DNA of 22,157 nucleotides from an uncultured Collinsella sp. (GTDB lineage: Bacteria; Actinomycetota; Coriobacteriia; Coriobacteriales; Coriobacteriaceae): contig UQSC01000020.1 of NCBI GenBank assembly GCA_900543615.1, positions 1-22,157 on the forward strand. The letters are read 5' to 3'. Positions within the stretch are counted from its first letter, which is position 1. Every line of letters starts with the position of its first letter. Shown piece after piece: positions 1-7,376 of the stretch. The notes beneath the pieces were generated by a model, which did not search any database, was not told where the DNA came from, and saw only the letters and a program-made list of their open reading frames with translations. A program made the position numbers and the translations under genes.

Positions 1-36
1 CGGTCTCGTGGGCTCGGAGATGTGTATAAGAGACAG
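1..36 (+). other. Nextera transposase adapter (sequencing artefact)
   Basis: Bases 3-17 match the Nextera read-2 adapter arm (GTCTCGTGGGCTCGG), and 18-36 are the 19-bp Tn5 mosaic end (AGATGTGTATAAGAGACAG). The first two bases, CG, fit the end of the reverse-complemented index seen at the other contig end. This is library sequence, not genome; genomic sequence begins at 37. Confidence 0.97.
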
Positions 37-1939
37 GATCAACGCCTTGCTTGGCCTCGCCTTGCAGTTCGTCGAAGGTTTTGCCCGTAAAGACATCCGT
101 CTCGGGGTGGGCAAGCTGCTCCTGCACAATCTGCGAATTTGCGGCGCGCTCCATAAGCTGGCGAGTCAGCGCATGCGTGTAGGCAATGCCCGGGGACAAC
201 GCGCTCGCGTTGGCGGTCTCGTTGGGTCGCACCACGCCCACAATGTGCACGTCGATACCGTCGGCAACCTTGGCGGCCATAAAGTCGGTGTCGCCAGACA
301 TATCGGTCCACATGCCGGTCTCTTCGTTTTTGCGATACGCATCGGCCGGCGACAGCACCTTAAACGTCGTGGACAGTGCATCGTCGTAGGTAAAGTCGGT
401 GCCGGACTCGGGCGTCTCAATCTTGCCGTCAGCCGTCATAGCGCTGTTTACCAGATCGTTGAGCTCATCGATGTCCAGCGCACCGATGCTATAGAGCGTG
501 TAGTCGCCCACCGTACCGCGACTCGAAAGCACCATCACGGCTTCGTTGGCTGACGTGGGCCAATGACCGGCGACGACATCGTACTGGCTGTCGAGCAGGC
601 TCTGGTCGTCAATCATCTCGTTAAAGACCGAGGTTCCCATGGATTCCATGCTCACCGTTGCCGCCGAGCTCGCGCCTCCGCTCATTGCCTCGGTCATGGC
701 GTTGGGCACCAGCCGGACAGGCTTCTCATCGCCCTTGCCGGCACGATAGACAACCGGCGATACACCGTAGCCGTACTGAATGGCGTTGACCTCTTTACCG
801 ATGCCGTCGCCACCGGCATCGAGCCATGCCTTAAAGCTCGTCATGTCGTTGGACTTAACGCTCGCAAACATATCCTTTACGGCCGTGACCACAGGAATCT
901 TATCGGTTCCCTTAGCCTTGCCGCCGGCACTGTCGTCGGACGAATCCACGTTTTCAGACGAGTCATCATCCGCAGCCCCCTGCCCGCCCATCATGGACGA
1001 CAGGTCGTAGTCCTGCTTGGAAATGGTGAGCGGGTAGCTCGAGAGTGTATCCTCCTCGACCTTTTTGATGTAGCCGTTTACGCCATTGGACAGCGCCAGA
1101 ATCGCCGCGATACCGATAATGCCAATCGAGCCCGCAAAGGCAGTCATGGCCGTGCGGCCCTTCTTGGTCATGAGGTTTCGGGCAGAAAGCCCCAGCGCCG
1201 TCACAAAGCTCATCGAGGTTTTGCGCGTAGGCTTTGCCTCGCGACGCGCGGCCTTGGCAGCATCGAAGGGATCGGAATCGTCGGTGATCTTGCCGTCCGC
1301 CAGATTGACGATGCGCGTGGCATATTGGTACGCCAGCTCGGGATTGTGCGTGACCATGATGACCAGGCGGTCGCGCGCCACGTCCTTGAGCAGGTCCATG
1401 ACCTGTACGGATGTCGTTGAATCCAAGGCGCCGGTCGGCTCGTCTGCCAGCACAATCTCGGGATCGTTGATCAGGGCGCGGGCAATGGCCACGCGTTGCA
1501 TCTGCCCGCCCGAAAGCTGGCTCGGGCGCTTGTTAACGTGCTCGCCCAGGCCAACTTTCTCCAACGCCTCGCGCGCACGCTGGCGGCGCTCGGCATGCCC
1601 CACGCCCGTAAGTGTGAGCGCCAGCTCCACGTTTTCCAAAATGGTCTGATGCGGAATGAGGTTATAGCTCTGGAACACAAAGCCGATGCGGTTGTTGCGA
1701 TAGGCATCCCAATCGCGATCGTGAAAATCCTTGGTCGAAATACCGTCGATCAGCAGGTCGCCGGAATCGAAATGATCGAGCCCACCGATAACGTTGAGCA
1801 TCGTAGTTTTGCCCGAGCCCGAGGGACCCAGAATGGCCACGAACTCGTTATCGCGAAAAGACAGGCTTACGTTGTCGAGCGCCACCTGCGTAAACGACTG
1901 CGTGACGTACCTTTTGCAAATACCTTTGAGCTCCAGCAT
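37..1939 (-). CDS. ABC transporter, ATPase fused to FtsX/MacB-like permease (C-terminus missing)
   Basis: The frame is open from ATG 1939 to the adapter, giving 634 residues with no stop. The N-terminal domain is a complete ABC ATPase: Walker A GPSGSGKT (38-45), Q-loop Gln90, signature LSGGQ (142-146), Walker B IVLADE (162-167), D-loop GALD (170-173) and switch His198. A linker leads to a typical FtsX-family entry helix at about 264-287, preceded by a GLSARN-type motif. A long Asp/Ser/Gly-rich extracytoplasmic segment follows. The remaining permease helices lie beyond the contig end. Such fused MacB/BceAB-like proteins export peptides, antibiotics or lipoproteins, or act in cell-envelope mechanotransmission; the substrate cannot be read here. 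GGGAGAGG lies 7 bases before the start. The gene appears monocistronic at its 5' side, with a 254-bp gap to the terminator-bearing neighbour. Confidence 0.93.
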
Positions 1940-2082
1940 GGACGGCAACCTCTCCCACGCGGGCGCAGTTGCCCGCTCTCCCCCGCCGTTCGTATTCGAC
2001 GCGTTTGTCCTACTCTATCCCCATTTTTTGCCGGAGCCAGTGAGGAATGTAGGGAACCGCATCAAAAAACGAACGGGATGGC

Positions 2083-2114
2083 GCCCAAAAGAAGAGGTCC
2101 CGAGCGGGACCTCT
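2083..2114 (-). terminator. Rho-independent terminator of the redox operon
   Basis: A perfect 9-bp stem (AGAGGTCCC, 2093-2101, with GGGACCTCT, 2106-2114) has a GAGC loop. On the minus strand it is followed by TCTTTTGG, the T-run expected for intrinsic termination. It lies about 80 bases past the TlpA-like stop codon. The rest of the 1940-2193 gap holds a short GCGGGC/GCCCGC inverted repeat near 1960 and no recognisable gene. Confidence 0.75.
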
Positions 2115-2193
2115 ATATGGTGGAGCTTATCTTGAAAGGTAGCGGACTACTTCGCACAGCGGCGCACGATCCTTGCTATGCTTTACGCGTATT

Positions 2194-3165
2194 TTACTGC
2201 TCGCTATTCGCAATCGCCTGGTCGATCAGTTTGTCGAGTGCTGCGCGCTGCTCGGCGGAGCTGATGGCTCCCACGATTGGATCCCCTACGATGTTGCCAT
2301 TCTGATCGATGACATACGTCGTCGGGAACGAGAACAAATTTGACGTAAACTTACCAGCCTCGCTATCCGACTTGAACCAGATGTTCTTATATGTCACGCC
2401 CTTCTTGCTCAGCACGTCCTTGGCATCTGCAATCTCGCCCTTGTTGCCATCGAGTGTAAAGGAATTGACGCCCACGACCTGGCCGCCCTTCTTGGCAAGC
2501 TCCTGATTCAGTTTCTCAAGATCGCCCAGCTCGCCCACGCACGGCTTGCAAGTAGTGAACCAGAAGTTCATGACGGTGACCTTGTTCTTAGAGAACAGCT
2601 CGTCGCTGTTCACGTCGTTGCCATCCAGGTCTTTGCCCGTAAAGCTGGGGAACTTCGTCGCCTCGCTCGAAGCATTGGCACCAGCCGTCATGTCAGCGGT
2701 CGAAGCGTCGACGCTCTCGCCTGCGCTCGGCGTGCTTCCACAGCCGGGGAACTCCTTCTCCAAGCTCTCGAGCTTGTCCTCGATCTCCTTGATCTGCTGT
2801 GCACCGGCCTTGAGCGTCTTAAGCTCATCCGCCGTAAACTTATCCTTGGCGCCGTCGATGGTCTTGAGCAGGAAATCGCCGTAATTGCTGCCGTCCTCAA
2901 TCATTGTCGAGTCTTTATTTGCCGCATTGAATACCTTTTCCCACAGCGCGTTATCACTCGAAAAGATATCGTTCTCCTTCTGCATGAGTTTTGCATACAA
3001 CTCGGCGGCCTCGTCGGCATTGGCCGGCTTCTGCGCAGTGAGTTCTGCGATCTTAGGATCGGAGCTCGCAGATTCGCTCGCATTGCCACCGGGCGCCGAA
3101 CATGCCACAAGGCACAAGGCCAATACCGGCACCATAAACAGGGCCGCAATCTTAGAAAGCTTCAT
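2194..3165 (-). CDS. TlpA-like thioredoxin-fold lipoprotein
   Basis: This is a secreted, membrane-anchored thiol-disulfide protein. Counting from the upstream ATG (3171, 325 aa), the lipobox LVAC places the lipidated cysteine at residue 24. An Ala/Glu/Lys-rich helical spacer runs to about 170. The redoxin domain follows, with FWFTTCKPC placing the active-site pair CKPC at 208-211, in the usual TlpA position after the first strand. A cis-Pro-type loop (FSFPTTYVID) comes later. The start is taken as the second ATG (3165, 323 aa) because GGAGG is 7 bases before it but only about 2 bases before the ATG at 3171. It is the last gene of the operon, 29 bases after the polyferredoxin gene, and is followed by a terminator. 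TlpA-family proteins reduce or exchange disulfides outside the membrane. Its substrate is unknown; no cytochrome c maturation gene is visible nearby. Confidence 0.92.
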   Translation of the reverse strand: MKLSKIAALFMVPVLALCLVACSAPGGNASESASSDPKIAELTAQKPANADEAAELYAKLMQKENDIFSSDNALWEKVFNAANKDSTMIEDGSNYGDFLLKTIDGAKDKFTADELKTLKAGAQQIKEIEDKLESLEKEFPGCGSTPSAGESVDASTADMTAGANASSEATKFPSFTGKDLDGNDVNSDELFSKNKVTVMNFWFTTCKPCVGELGDLEKLNQELAKKGGQVVGVNSFTLDGNKGEIADAKDVLSKKGVTYKNIWFKSDSEAGKFTSNLFSFPTTYVIDQNGNIVGDPIVGAISSAEQRAALDKLIDQAIANSEQ

Positions 3166-3194
3166 AGTCATTCCTCCGTTTTGTCGAAGCTTGT

Positions 3195-4097
3195 TTACTT
3201 TTTATCGGCGGTCAAGGGAAGCTTTTCCGCCGACACATCCAGGCCATAGCGATAGCTGATGGCATCGACGGGACAGGCCCCGATGCACTTTCCGCACCGG
3301 ATACATTCGGCATGATTGGGCGCGCGGACCACATCAACGTCCATCTGACAAACCTTTGAGCACTTGCCGCACGAGACGCATTTGCATGCATCGACCCGGA
3401 TTCCCAGCAGGGATACCTTATTCATGAGCGCGTAGAATGCGCCGAGCGGGCAAATCCATTTGCAGAAGGGGCGGTAGAACAAAACGCTCAGCACTACCAC
3501 GGCAATGAGAACGGCAAGTTTCCAAGTAAAGAGATGTCCCAACGCAGATCGAATGCCGGCATTGGCGATGGCCAGCGGAATGGCGCCCTCGAGCACACCC
3601 TGTGGACAGATGTACTTACAAAAGAACGGGTCGCCCATCCCCAGATCGTTGACCAACAGCACAGGCAGCAATACCACGGCAAATAGCAGCACAACGTATT
3701 TGACATACGTAAGCGCCTTGAGCCTTTTTGTCGAAAGCTTTTTGCCGGGGATCTTGTGAAGCAGTTCCTGCAACCAGCCAAACGGGCACAAAAACCCGCA
3801 TACAAATCGTCCCAGCAGCACGCCGAGCAAAATGAGCGTACCGGTAACGTAGTAGGAAAAGTTGAACTTGGATGAACCTACCACCGACTGGAACGACCCG
3901 ATGGGGCACGCACCCGATGCCGCGGGGCACGAATAGCAATTAAGTCCAGGTACGCAGACTGTTTTTCCCGCGCCCTGATAGATGCCGCCTTTGGCAAAGT
4001 TTGGCAGGTGAATGTTGGTGATGAGCGTCGCCGCCGCCTGAATGAATCCGCGAAATCGGGCCAAAACATGCGACGCAGTGTTTTCTCTTTTATCCAA
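3195..4097 (-). CDS. NapH-like membrane polyferredoxin (4Fe-4S binding protein)
   Basis: A predicted 300-aa membrane iron-sulfur protein. Cysteine motifs in order are CVPGLNCYSC (48-57) with Cys64, CGFLC (100-104), CKYIC (160-164) and CKWIC (212-216). Two C-terminal 4Fe-4S ferredoxin clusters follow (Cys240/243/246/250 and Cys265/268/271/275). Hydrophobic helices lie at about 82-98, 130-151 and 193-208. The architecture is that of NapH/YccM-type proteins, which pass electrons between quinol or cytoplasmic donors and extracytoplasmic partners. An upstream ATG (4169) would add 24 residues unlike the family. I prefer TTG 4097, which has GGAG 10 bases upstream and overlaps the stop of the CXXC gene (TTGGATAA), indicating translational coupling. 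Its partners are inferred to be the CXXC peptide and the TlpA-like lipoprotein. Confidence 0.9.
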   Translation of the reverse strand: MDKRENTASHVLARFRGFIQAAATLITNIHLPNFAKGGIYQGAGKTVCVPGLNCYSCPAASGACPIGSFQSVVGSSKFNFSYYVTGTLILLGVLLGRFVCGFLCPFGWLQELLHKIPGKKLSTKRLKALTYVKYVVLLFAVVLLPVLLVNDLGMGDPFFCKYICPQGVLEGAIPLAIANAGIRSALGHLFTWKLAVLIAVVVLSVLFYRPFCKWICPLGAFYALMNKVSLLGIRVDACKCVSCGKCSKVCQMDVDVVRAPNHAECIRCGKCIGACPVDAISYRYGLDVSAEKLPLTADKK

Positions 4098-4236
4098 TTC
4101 CGATACACTCCAAGCACAGCCTAATCGCTTTGGCCAGCACGGCATCCGCCTCGCCACGCATAACACCAAAGCACACCATGGTAATTCCGACGATCAACAA
4201 AGCGACCTGTACCATGGGTTTTACCGCTTTGAACAA
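4090..4236 (-). CDS. Small CXXC membrane protein, CD1871A-like
   Basis: A 48-aa reading frame starts with TTG (4236) eight bases after GGAG. It has a short basic N-terminus (FKAVK), one transmembrane helix at about 8-26, then an amphipathic tail carrying LCLECIGIG with the CXXC pair at Cys41/Cys44. The helix followed by RGEA and the terminal CLECIG motif match, from memory, the family named CD1871A CXXC motif-containing protein, commonly found beside this kind of 4Fe-4S protein and a redoxin in anaerobes. The positive-inside rule would put the CXXC on the outer face. The stop overlaps the TTG start of the next gene by 8 bases. Function is not established. From context it is a plausible thiol relay between the polyferredoxin and the TlpA-like protein. 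Confidence 0.82.
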   Translation of the reverse strand: MFKAVKPMVQVALLIVGITMVCFGVMRGEADAVLAKAIRLCLECIGIG

Positions 4237-4326
4237 CCTGACCACTCCTTTCGTTACGCGACCATTGGACCATATCGACTATAAAATCCGTGTTAAGCGC
4301 GATTTGGAATGTGCGAGGAGACTGTT
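4237..4326. promoter_or_regulatory. Divergent promoter region between redox operon and two-component genes
   Basis: Ninety bases separate the minus-strand CXXC gene from the plus-strand response regulator, so both promoters must lie here or overlap the genes. -10-like hexamers are TATAAA at 4280-4285 (+) and TATAGT at 4283-4278 (-), sharing the same AT-rich core. Neither has a convincing -35 at 16-18 bp, consistent with activator dependence. The response regulator is the obvious candidate, but no clear direct-repeat site was identified. Confidence 0.35.
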
Positions 4327-5001
4327 ATGCGTATTTTGATCGTCGAAGACGAGCGAGCACTGTGCGATGCAATCGCACGCAGCTTGCGAAACTTGGCGTA
4401 CAGCGTCGACTACTGTCACGACGGACAGGAGGCGCTCGACCTACTGGACATTGAGGCCTTCGACCTCGTAGTACTCGACCTCAACCTTCCCCGTATCGAC
4501 GGCATGACCGTGCTCAGGGAACTTAGGAAAACCGACTGCGAGACCAAGGTACTGATTCTGTCCGCGCGTGGCGAAGTATCCGATAAAGTCGCCGGACTCG
4601 ATGCCGGCGCCAACGATTACCTCACCAAGCCGTTTCATCTGGACGAGCTTGCGGCAAGGATCCGCAGCCTTACCCTCAGACGCTTTACACAAAGCGACAT
4701 AGTTTTAACCTGCGGAAAGCTCCGCTTTGACGCCAAGGCGCGCATCGCCTCCGTGGACAGCGAGGCTTTATCTCTTACGCGCAAGGAAACGGGAATCTTG
4801 GAATACCTGATGCTTAATCAGGGGCGTCCGGTAAGCCAAGAGGAGCTTATCGAGCACGTTTGGGATAGCAGCGTGAACAGCTTTAGCAACGCAATCCGCG
4901 TTCACATCTCGTCACTCCGCAAAAAGCTACGCAGCGCTTTGGGATACGACCCGATTCGCAATCGGATTGGAGAGGGCTACGTTATGGAGGATGGCGAATG
5001 A
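4327..5001 (+). CDS. OmpR/PhoB-family response regulator
   Basis: A 224-aa two-domain regulator. The receiver domain has the acidic pair Glu7/Asp8, phospho-acceptor Asp51 in VVLDLNLP, Ser79 in LILSARG and Lys101 in LTKPF. The C-terminal winged-helix DNA-binding domain spans about 125-222, with the family pattern LTRKE, then EELIEHVWD, then RVHISSLRKKL, ending in GEGYVM. ATG 4327 is chosen over ATG 4309 because GAGGAG sits 6 bases before it and the protein then begins MRILIVEDE, as in homologues. It overlaps the kinase gene by 4 bases (ATGA), a standard coupled pair. It is likely to control the divergent redox operon, by position only. Confidence 0.95.
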   Translation: MRILIVEDERALCDAIARSLRNLAYSVDYCHDGQEALDLLDIEAFDLVVLDLNLPRIDGMTVLRELRKTDCETKVLILSARGEVSDKVAGLDAGANDYLTKPFHLDELAARIRSLTLRRFTQSDIVLTCGKLRFDAKARIASVDSEALSLTRKETGILEYLMLNQGRPVSQEELIEHVWDSSVNSFSNAIRVHISSLRKKLRSALGYDPIRNRIGEGYVMEDGE

Positions 5002-6149
5002 AAGGGCTTTCGCTGCAATGGCGCATAACGATCATGACGGCACTGCTGACGTGTGCAGCATGCGTGCTGACAAACTGCCTGGTCGGCTATACGGGCATGC
5101 GCTACATGGATGCCATCGGCAGTGACATCTCGGCCTTTAACGCAACCGGCGAAGATTCGCCCCAGGCGTTCGACCCAACGAAAGCGACCCCCGATGACAA
5201 GGTCACGATCGTCGTAAACGACGCACAGGAGTCTTTTGGCACGACAACCTGGTACATCACGGCTGGAGTCACACTCCTTGGCGGCGTGCTGACATACTTT
5301 GTGAGCGGCCGTGCGCTCAAACCGCTACGGGATTTTGCAGCCCAGGTTGAGCGTGTGCAGCCTGACAACCTAAGCGAAATCAGACTCAGTGAAGATGTGC
5401 CCACCGAGCTACAACAATGCAGCGCCTCTTTCAACGACATGATCGCCCGTCTTGGCGAAGGGTTCTCTGCACAGCGTCAGTTTACCGGCAACGCCGCACA
5501 CGAGCTGCGCACCCCGCTCGCCCTTATGCAAGCACAGATTGAACTATTCATCTCCGAGCACTCCGGTCTGCAATCCGAAACAGCCGAGCTGCTCGGCCTG
5601 CTACAAGAACAAACCGAGCGCATGTCTCGAATGACCAAGGTATTGCTTGAGATGAGTGAGCTCCGCAGCGTTCCTTGCGAGGACGATGTTGAACTCGGCC
5701 CCCTGTCCGAAGAGGTCCTCACCGACCTTGCGCCACTTGCCGAAAATAAGGGCATAGCCCTCAATTGTGCTGGAGACGCTTTAGTAATCGGAAGTGATAC
5801 GCTCCTCTATCGGCTGGTGTTTAATCTGGTCGAAAACGCCATCCGTTACAGCCGCTCCGGCTCGACTGTCAACGTCTCCATCAGCGGCAGCGACAGCCAC
5901 GTGCTCCTGCGAGTCAAAGATGAGGGCCCGGGAATACCCAAGCAGTACCGAGAGAGCATCTTCCAGCCGTTCTTTCGTCTAGACAAATCCCGCAGCAGAG
6001 CATACGGCGGCGCAGGACTCGGGCTAGCGCTTGTTTGGGAGATTGCAGCGCTTCACGGTGGCACGGTAGAGGTCGAAACAAGTTCCGAGAACGGAACCAC
6101 CATGCTCGTAAGCCTTCCAAAACGATCCGCAGCGTTAACCGAACAGTAA
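4998..6149 (+). CDS. Sensor histidine kinase
   Basis: A 383-aa membrane kinase. TM1 is at about 10-32, a short extracytoplasmic loop of about 50 residues follows (34-83), and TM2 is at about 84-103. A HAMP-like linker runs 104-157 (GRALKPLRDFA). The HisKA dimerisation domain has phospho-acceptor His168 in AAHELRTPLALM. The HATPase domain has an N-box with LVENAIRYS (Asn280 at its core), a G1 box DEGPGIP (308-314) and a G2 box GGAGLGLAL (337-345). All motifs needed for activity are present. The loop is too small for a classic sensory domain, so the signal may be sensed in the membrane or through a partner. It is the cognate kinase of the overlapping response regulator, and no terminator is visible after it. 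Confidence 0.95.
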   Translation: MKGLSLQWRITIMTALLTCAACVLTNCLVGYTGMRYMDAIGSDISAFNATGEDSPQAFDPTKATPDDKVTIVVNDAQESFGTTTWYITAGVTLLGGVLTYFVSGRALKPLRDFAAQVERVQPDNLSEIRLSEDVPTELQQCSASFNDMIARLGEGFSAQRQFTGNAAHELRTPLALMQAQIELFISEHSGLQSETAELLGLLQEQTERMSRMTKVLLEMSELRSVPCEDDVELGPLSEEVLTDLAPLAENKGIALNCAGDALVIGSDTLLYRLVFNLVENAIRYSRSGSTVNVSISGSDSHVLLRVKDEGPGIPKQYRESIFQPFFRLDKSRSRAYGGAGLGLALVWEIAALHGGTVEVETSSENGTTMLVSLPKRSAALTEQ

Positions 6150-6166
6150 AACGAGAGGGGTCCCGA

Positions 6167-6196
6167 GCAACAGGGGTACAATTGCTGCATTGTTGC
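6167..6196 (+). promoter_or_regulatory. Possible promoter/operator before the LuxR-type gene
   Basis: A -10-like TACAAT (6177-6182) is enclosed by a 6-bp inverted repeat, GCAACA (6167-6172) and TGTTGC (6191-6196). No good -35 is seen. It could be an autoregulatory site, but the arms are short. Confidence 0.25.
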
Positions 6197-6216
6197 CACC
6201 TGATGGGAGATGGAAG

Positions 6217-7221
6217 ATGGACTGCGATGGCTACCCGCGCATTCCCATGCCGTTGATGTGCACTGCCTTTGTGCCGGGGCAGATTGACGCTGCGGTTGCA
6301 GGCATTTCCGACCCCGATTCGCGCACCATCGCCACGGCAGAAGCGCTGTACTTTCGCGGACAGGCCACCCTCGCTGCCAAGACGGCGCGCCCCTATCTTG
6401 ACGCCACCGACCCCGCACTGCGCTATTCCGCATGCCTTATCTGCGGATATGCCAGTCTGTCGCTCAATCGTATCGCCGATGCCCGCCGTTGCCTTGCGGG
6501 CATCCTCGATACGCCAGCTGACGAGGAATCGTCCGCCGTCCACGCCACGCATATCCTGTTCGCCTCCGCCGCGAGCGTCCTGCTGCACTTGCCTTCCCCG
6601 CATTCCGCCGAAGAGTTTTATCCGCTTGCGGCGCATCTGCCCGAAGGCCTGCGCCTGTTCGCCAGCTACGTGATGGCGCATGCCCTGTACCTGCGCGGCG
6701 AATATGGCCGCAGTCTGGGCATGGCGGAAAACGCCCTGATCATGAAACAGGGAAGTTATCCCATCTCGGAGCTGTTCCTGCACCTGTCGGCTTCCATGGC
6801 CTGCATGAGCCTCAAAGACGTCGACGCCGCAAAGGCACACTTCGGAGCCGCTTGGGACATTGCGCGTCCCGACGGCCTTATCGAGCTCATCGGCGAACAC
6901 CACGGCCTTTTGCAGGGGCTTATCGAGGCGTGTCTAAAAACGCAATACCCTGACGACTTCGCGCGCATCATCGAGATCACGTATCGATTCAGCTACGGTT
7001 GGCGGCGCATCCACAACCCCGATTCGGGCGAGGACGTGGCCGACGATCTAACGACCACGGAATTCACCATGGCCATGCTCGCCTGTCGCGGGTGGACCAA
7101 CGCCGAAATCGCACACCATATGGGAGTATCGCCGGGCACCGTCAAAAACCGCCTATCCGGCGTATACGCAAAGCTTGGCATCGGCACACGCGCCGAGCTG
7201 GTCGCGCATATGTTGCGTTAG
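6217..7221 (+). CDS. LuxR-type HTH transcriptional regulator
   Basis: A 334-aa protein with a C-terminal LuxR/GerE helix-turn-helix (about 278-334): LTTTEFTMAMLACRG, then TNAEIAHHMGVSPGTVKNRL and a KLGI-type final helix. The first 270 residues are Ala/Leu-rich paired helices resembling degenerate TPR repeats (for example around ADARRCLAGIL). There is no receiver or autoinducer-binding motif. Start ATG 6217 has GGGAG 7 bases upstream; a TTG at 6190 in the same frame lacks such a site. It stands between the two-component genes and the large surface protein, 155 bases before the latter and on the same strand, so regulation of the surface protein is plausible but not shown. The specific family and ligand are not recognised. 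Confidence 0.88.
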   Translation: MDCDGYPRIPMPLMCTAFVPGQIDAAVAGISDPDSRTIATAEALYFRGQATLAAKTARPYLDATDPALRYSACLICGYASLSLNRIADARRCLAGILDTPADEESSAVHATHILFASAASVLLHLPSPHSAEEFYPLAAHLPEGLRLFASYVMAHALYLRGEYGRSLGMAENALIMKQGSYPISELFLHLSASMACMSLKDVDAAKAHFGAAWDIARPDGLIELIGEHHGLLQGLIEACLKTQYPDDFARIIEITYRFSYGWRRIHNPDSGEDVADDLTTTEFTMAMLACRGWTNAEIAHHMGVSPGTVKNRLSGVYAKLGIGTRAELVAHMLR

Positions 7222-7376
7222 CAACCGGGCTGCCAAGCGCATCGAACGCGTTCCGAAACCCGGCGCTTCGCTCAATTAATTTGGACATTTTGACCCTTGA
7301 ACGGCACTACCGCCACGTGGCGCCTTCTCGCAAAATTGGATTATTTCCACCGATACCTGCGGGATGGGAGCCAAAG

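Noticed and set aside
563..2305. Plus-strand frames (563-1420, 1496-2305) opposite the ABC transporter
   Set aside because: The minus strand encodes all ABC ATPase motifs without interruption; the plus-strand frames have no recognisable features.
6999..7376. 126-codon in-frame extension upstream of the surface protein, overlapping the LuxR-type gene
   Set aside because: It overlaps a well-supported gene in another frame and lacks a signal peptide. ATG 7377 has a good ribosome site and starts the twin-arginine signal.
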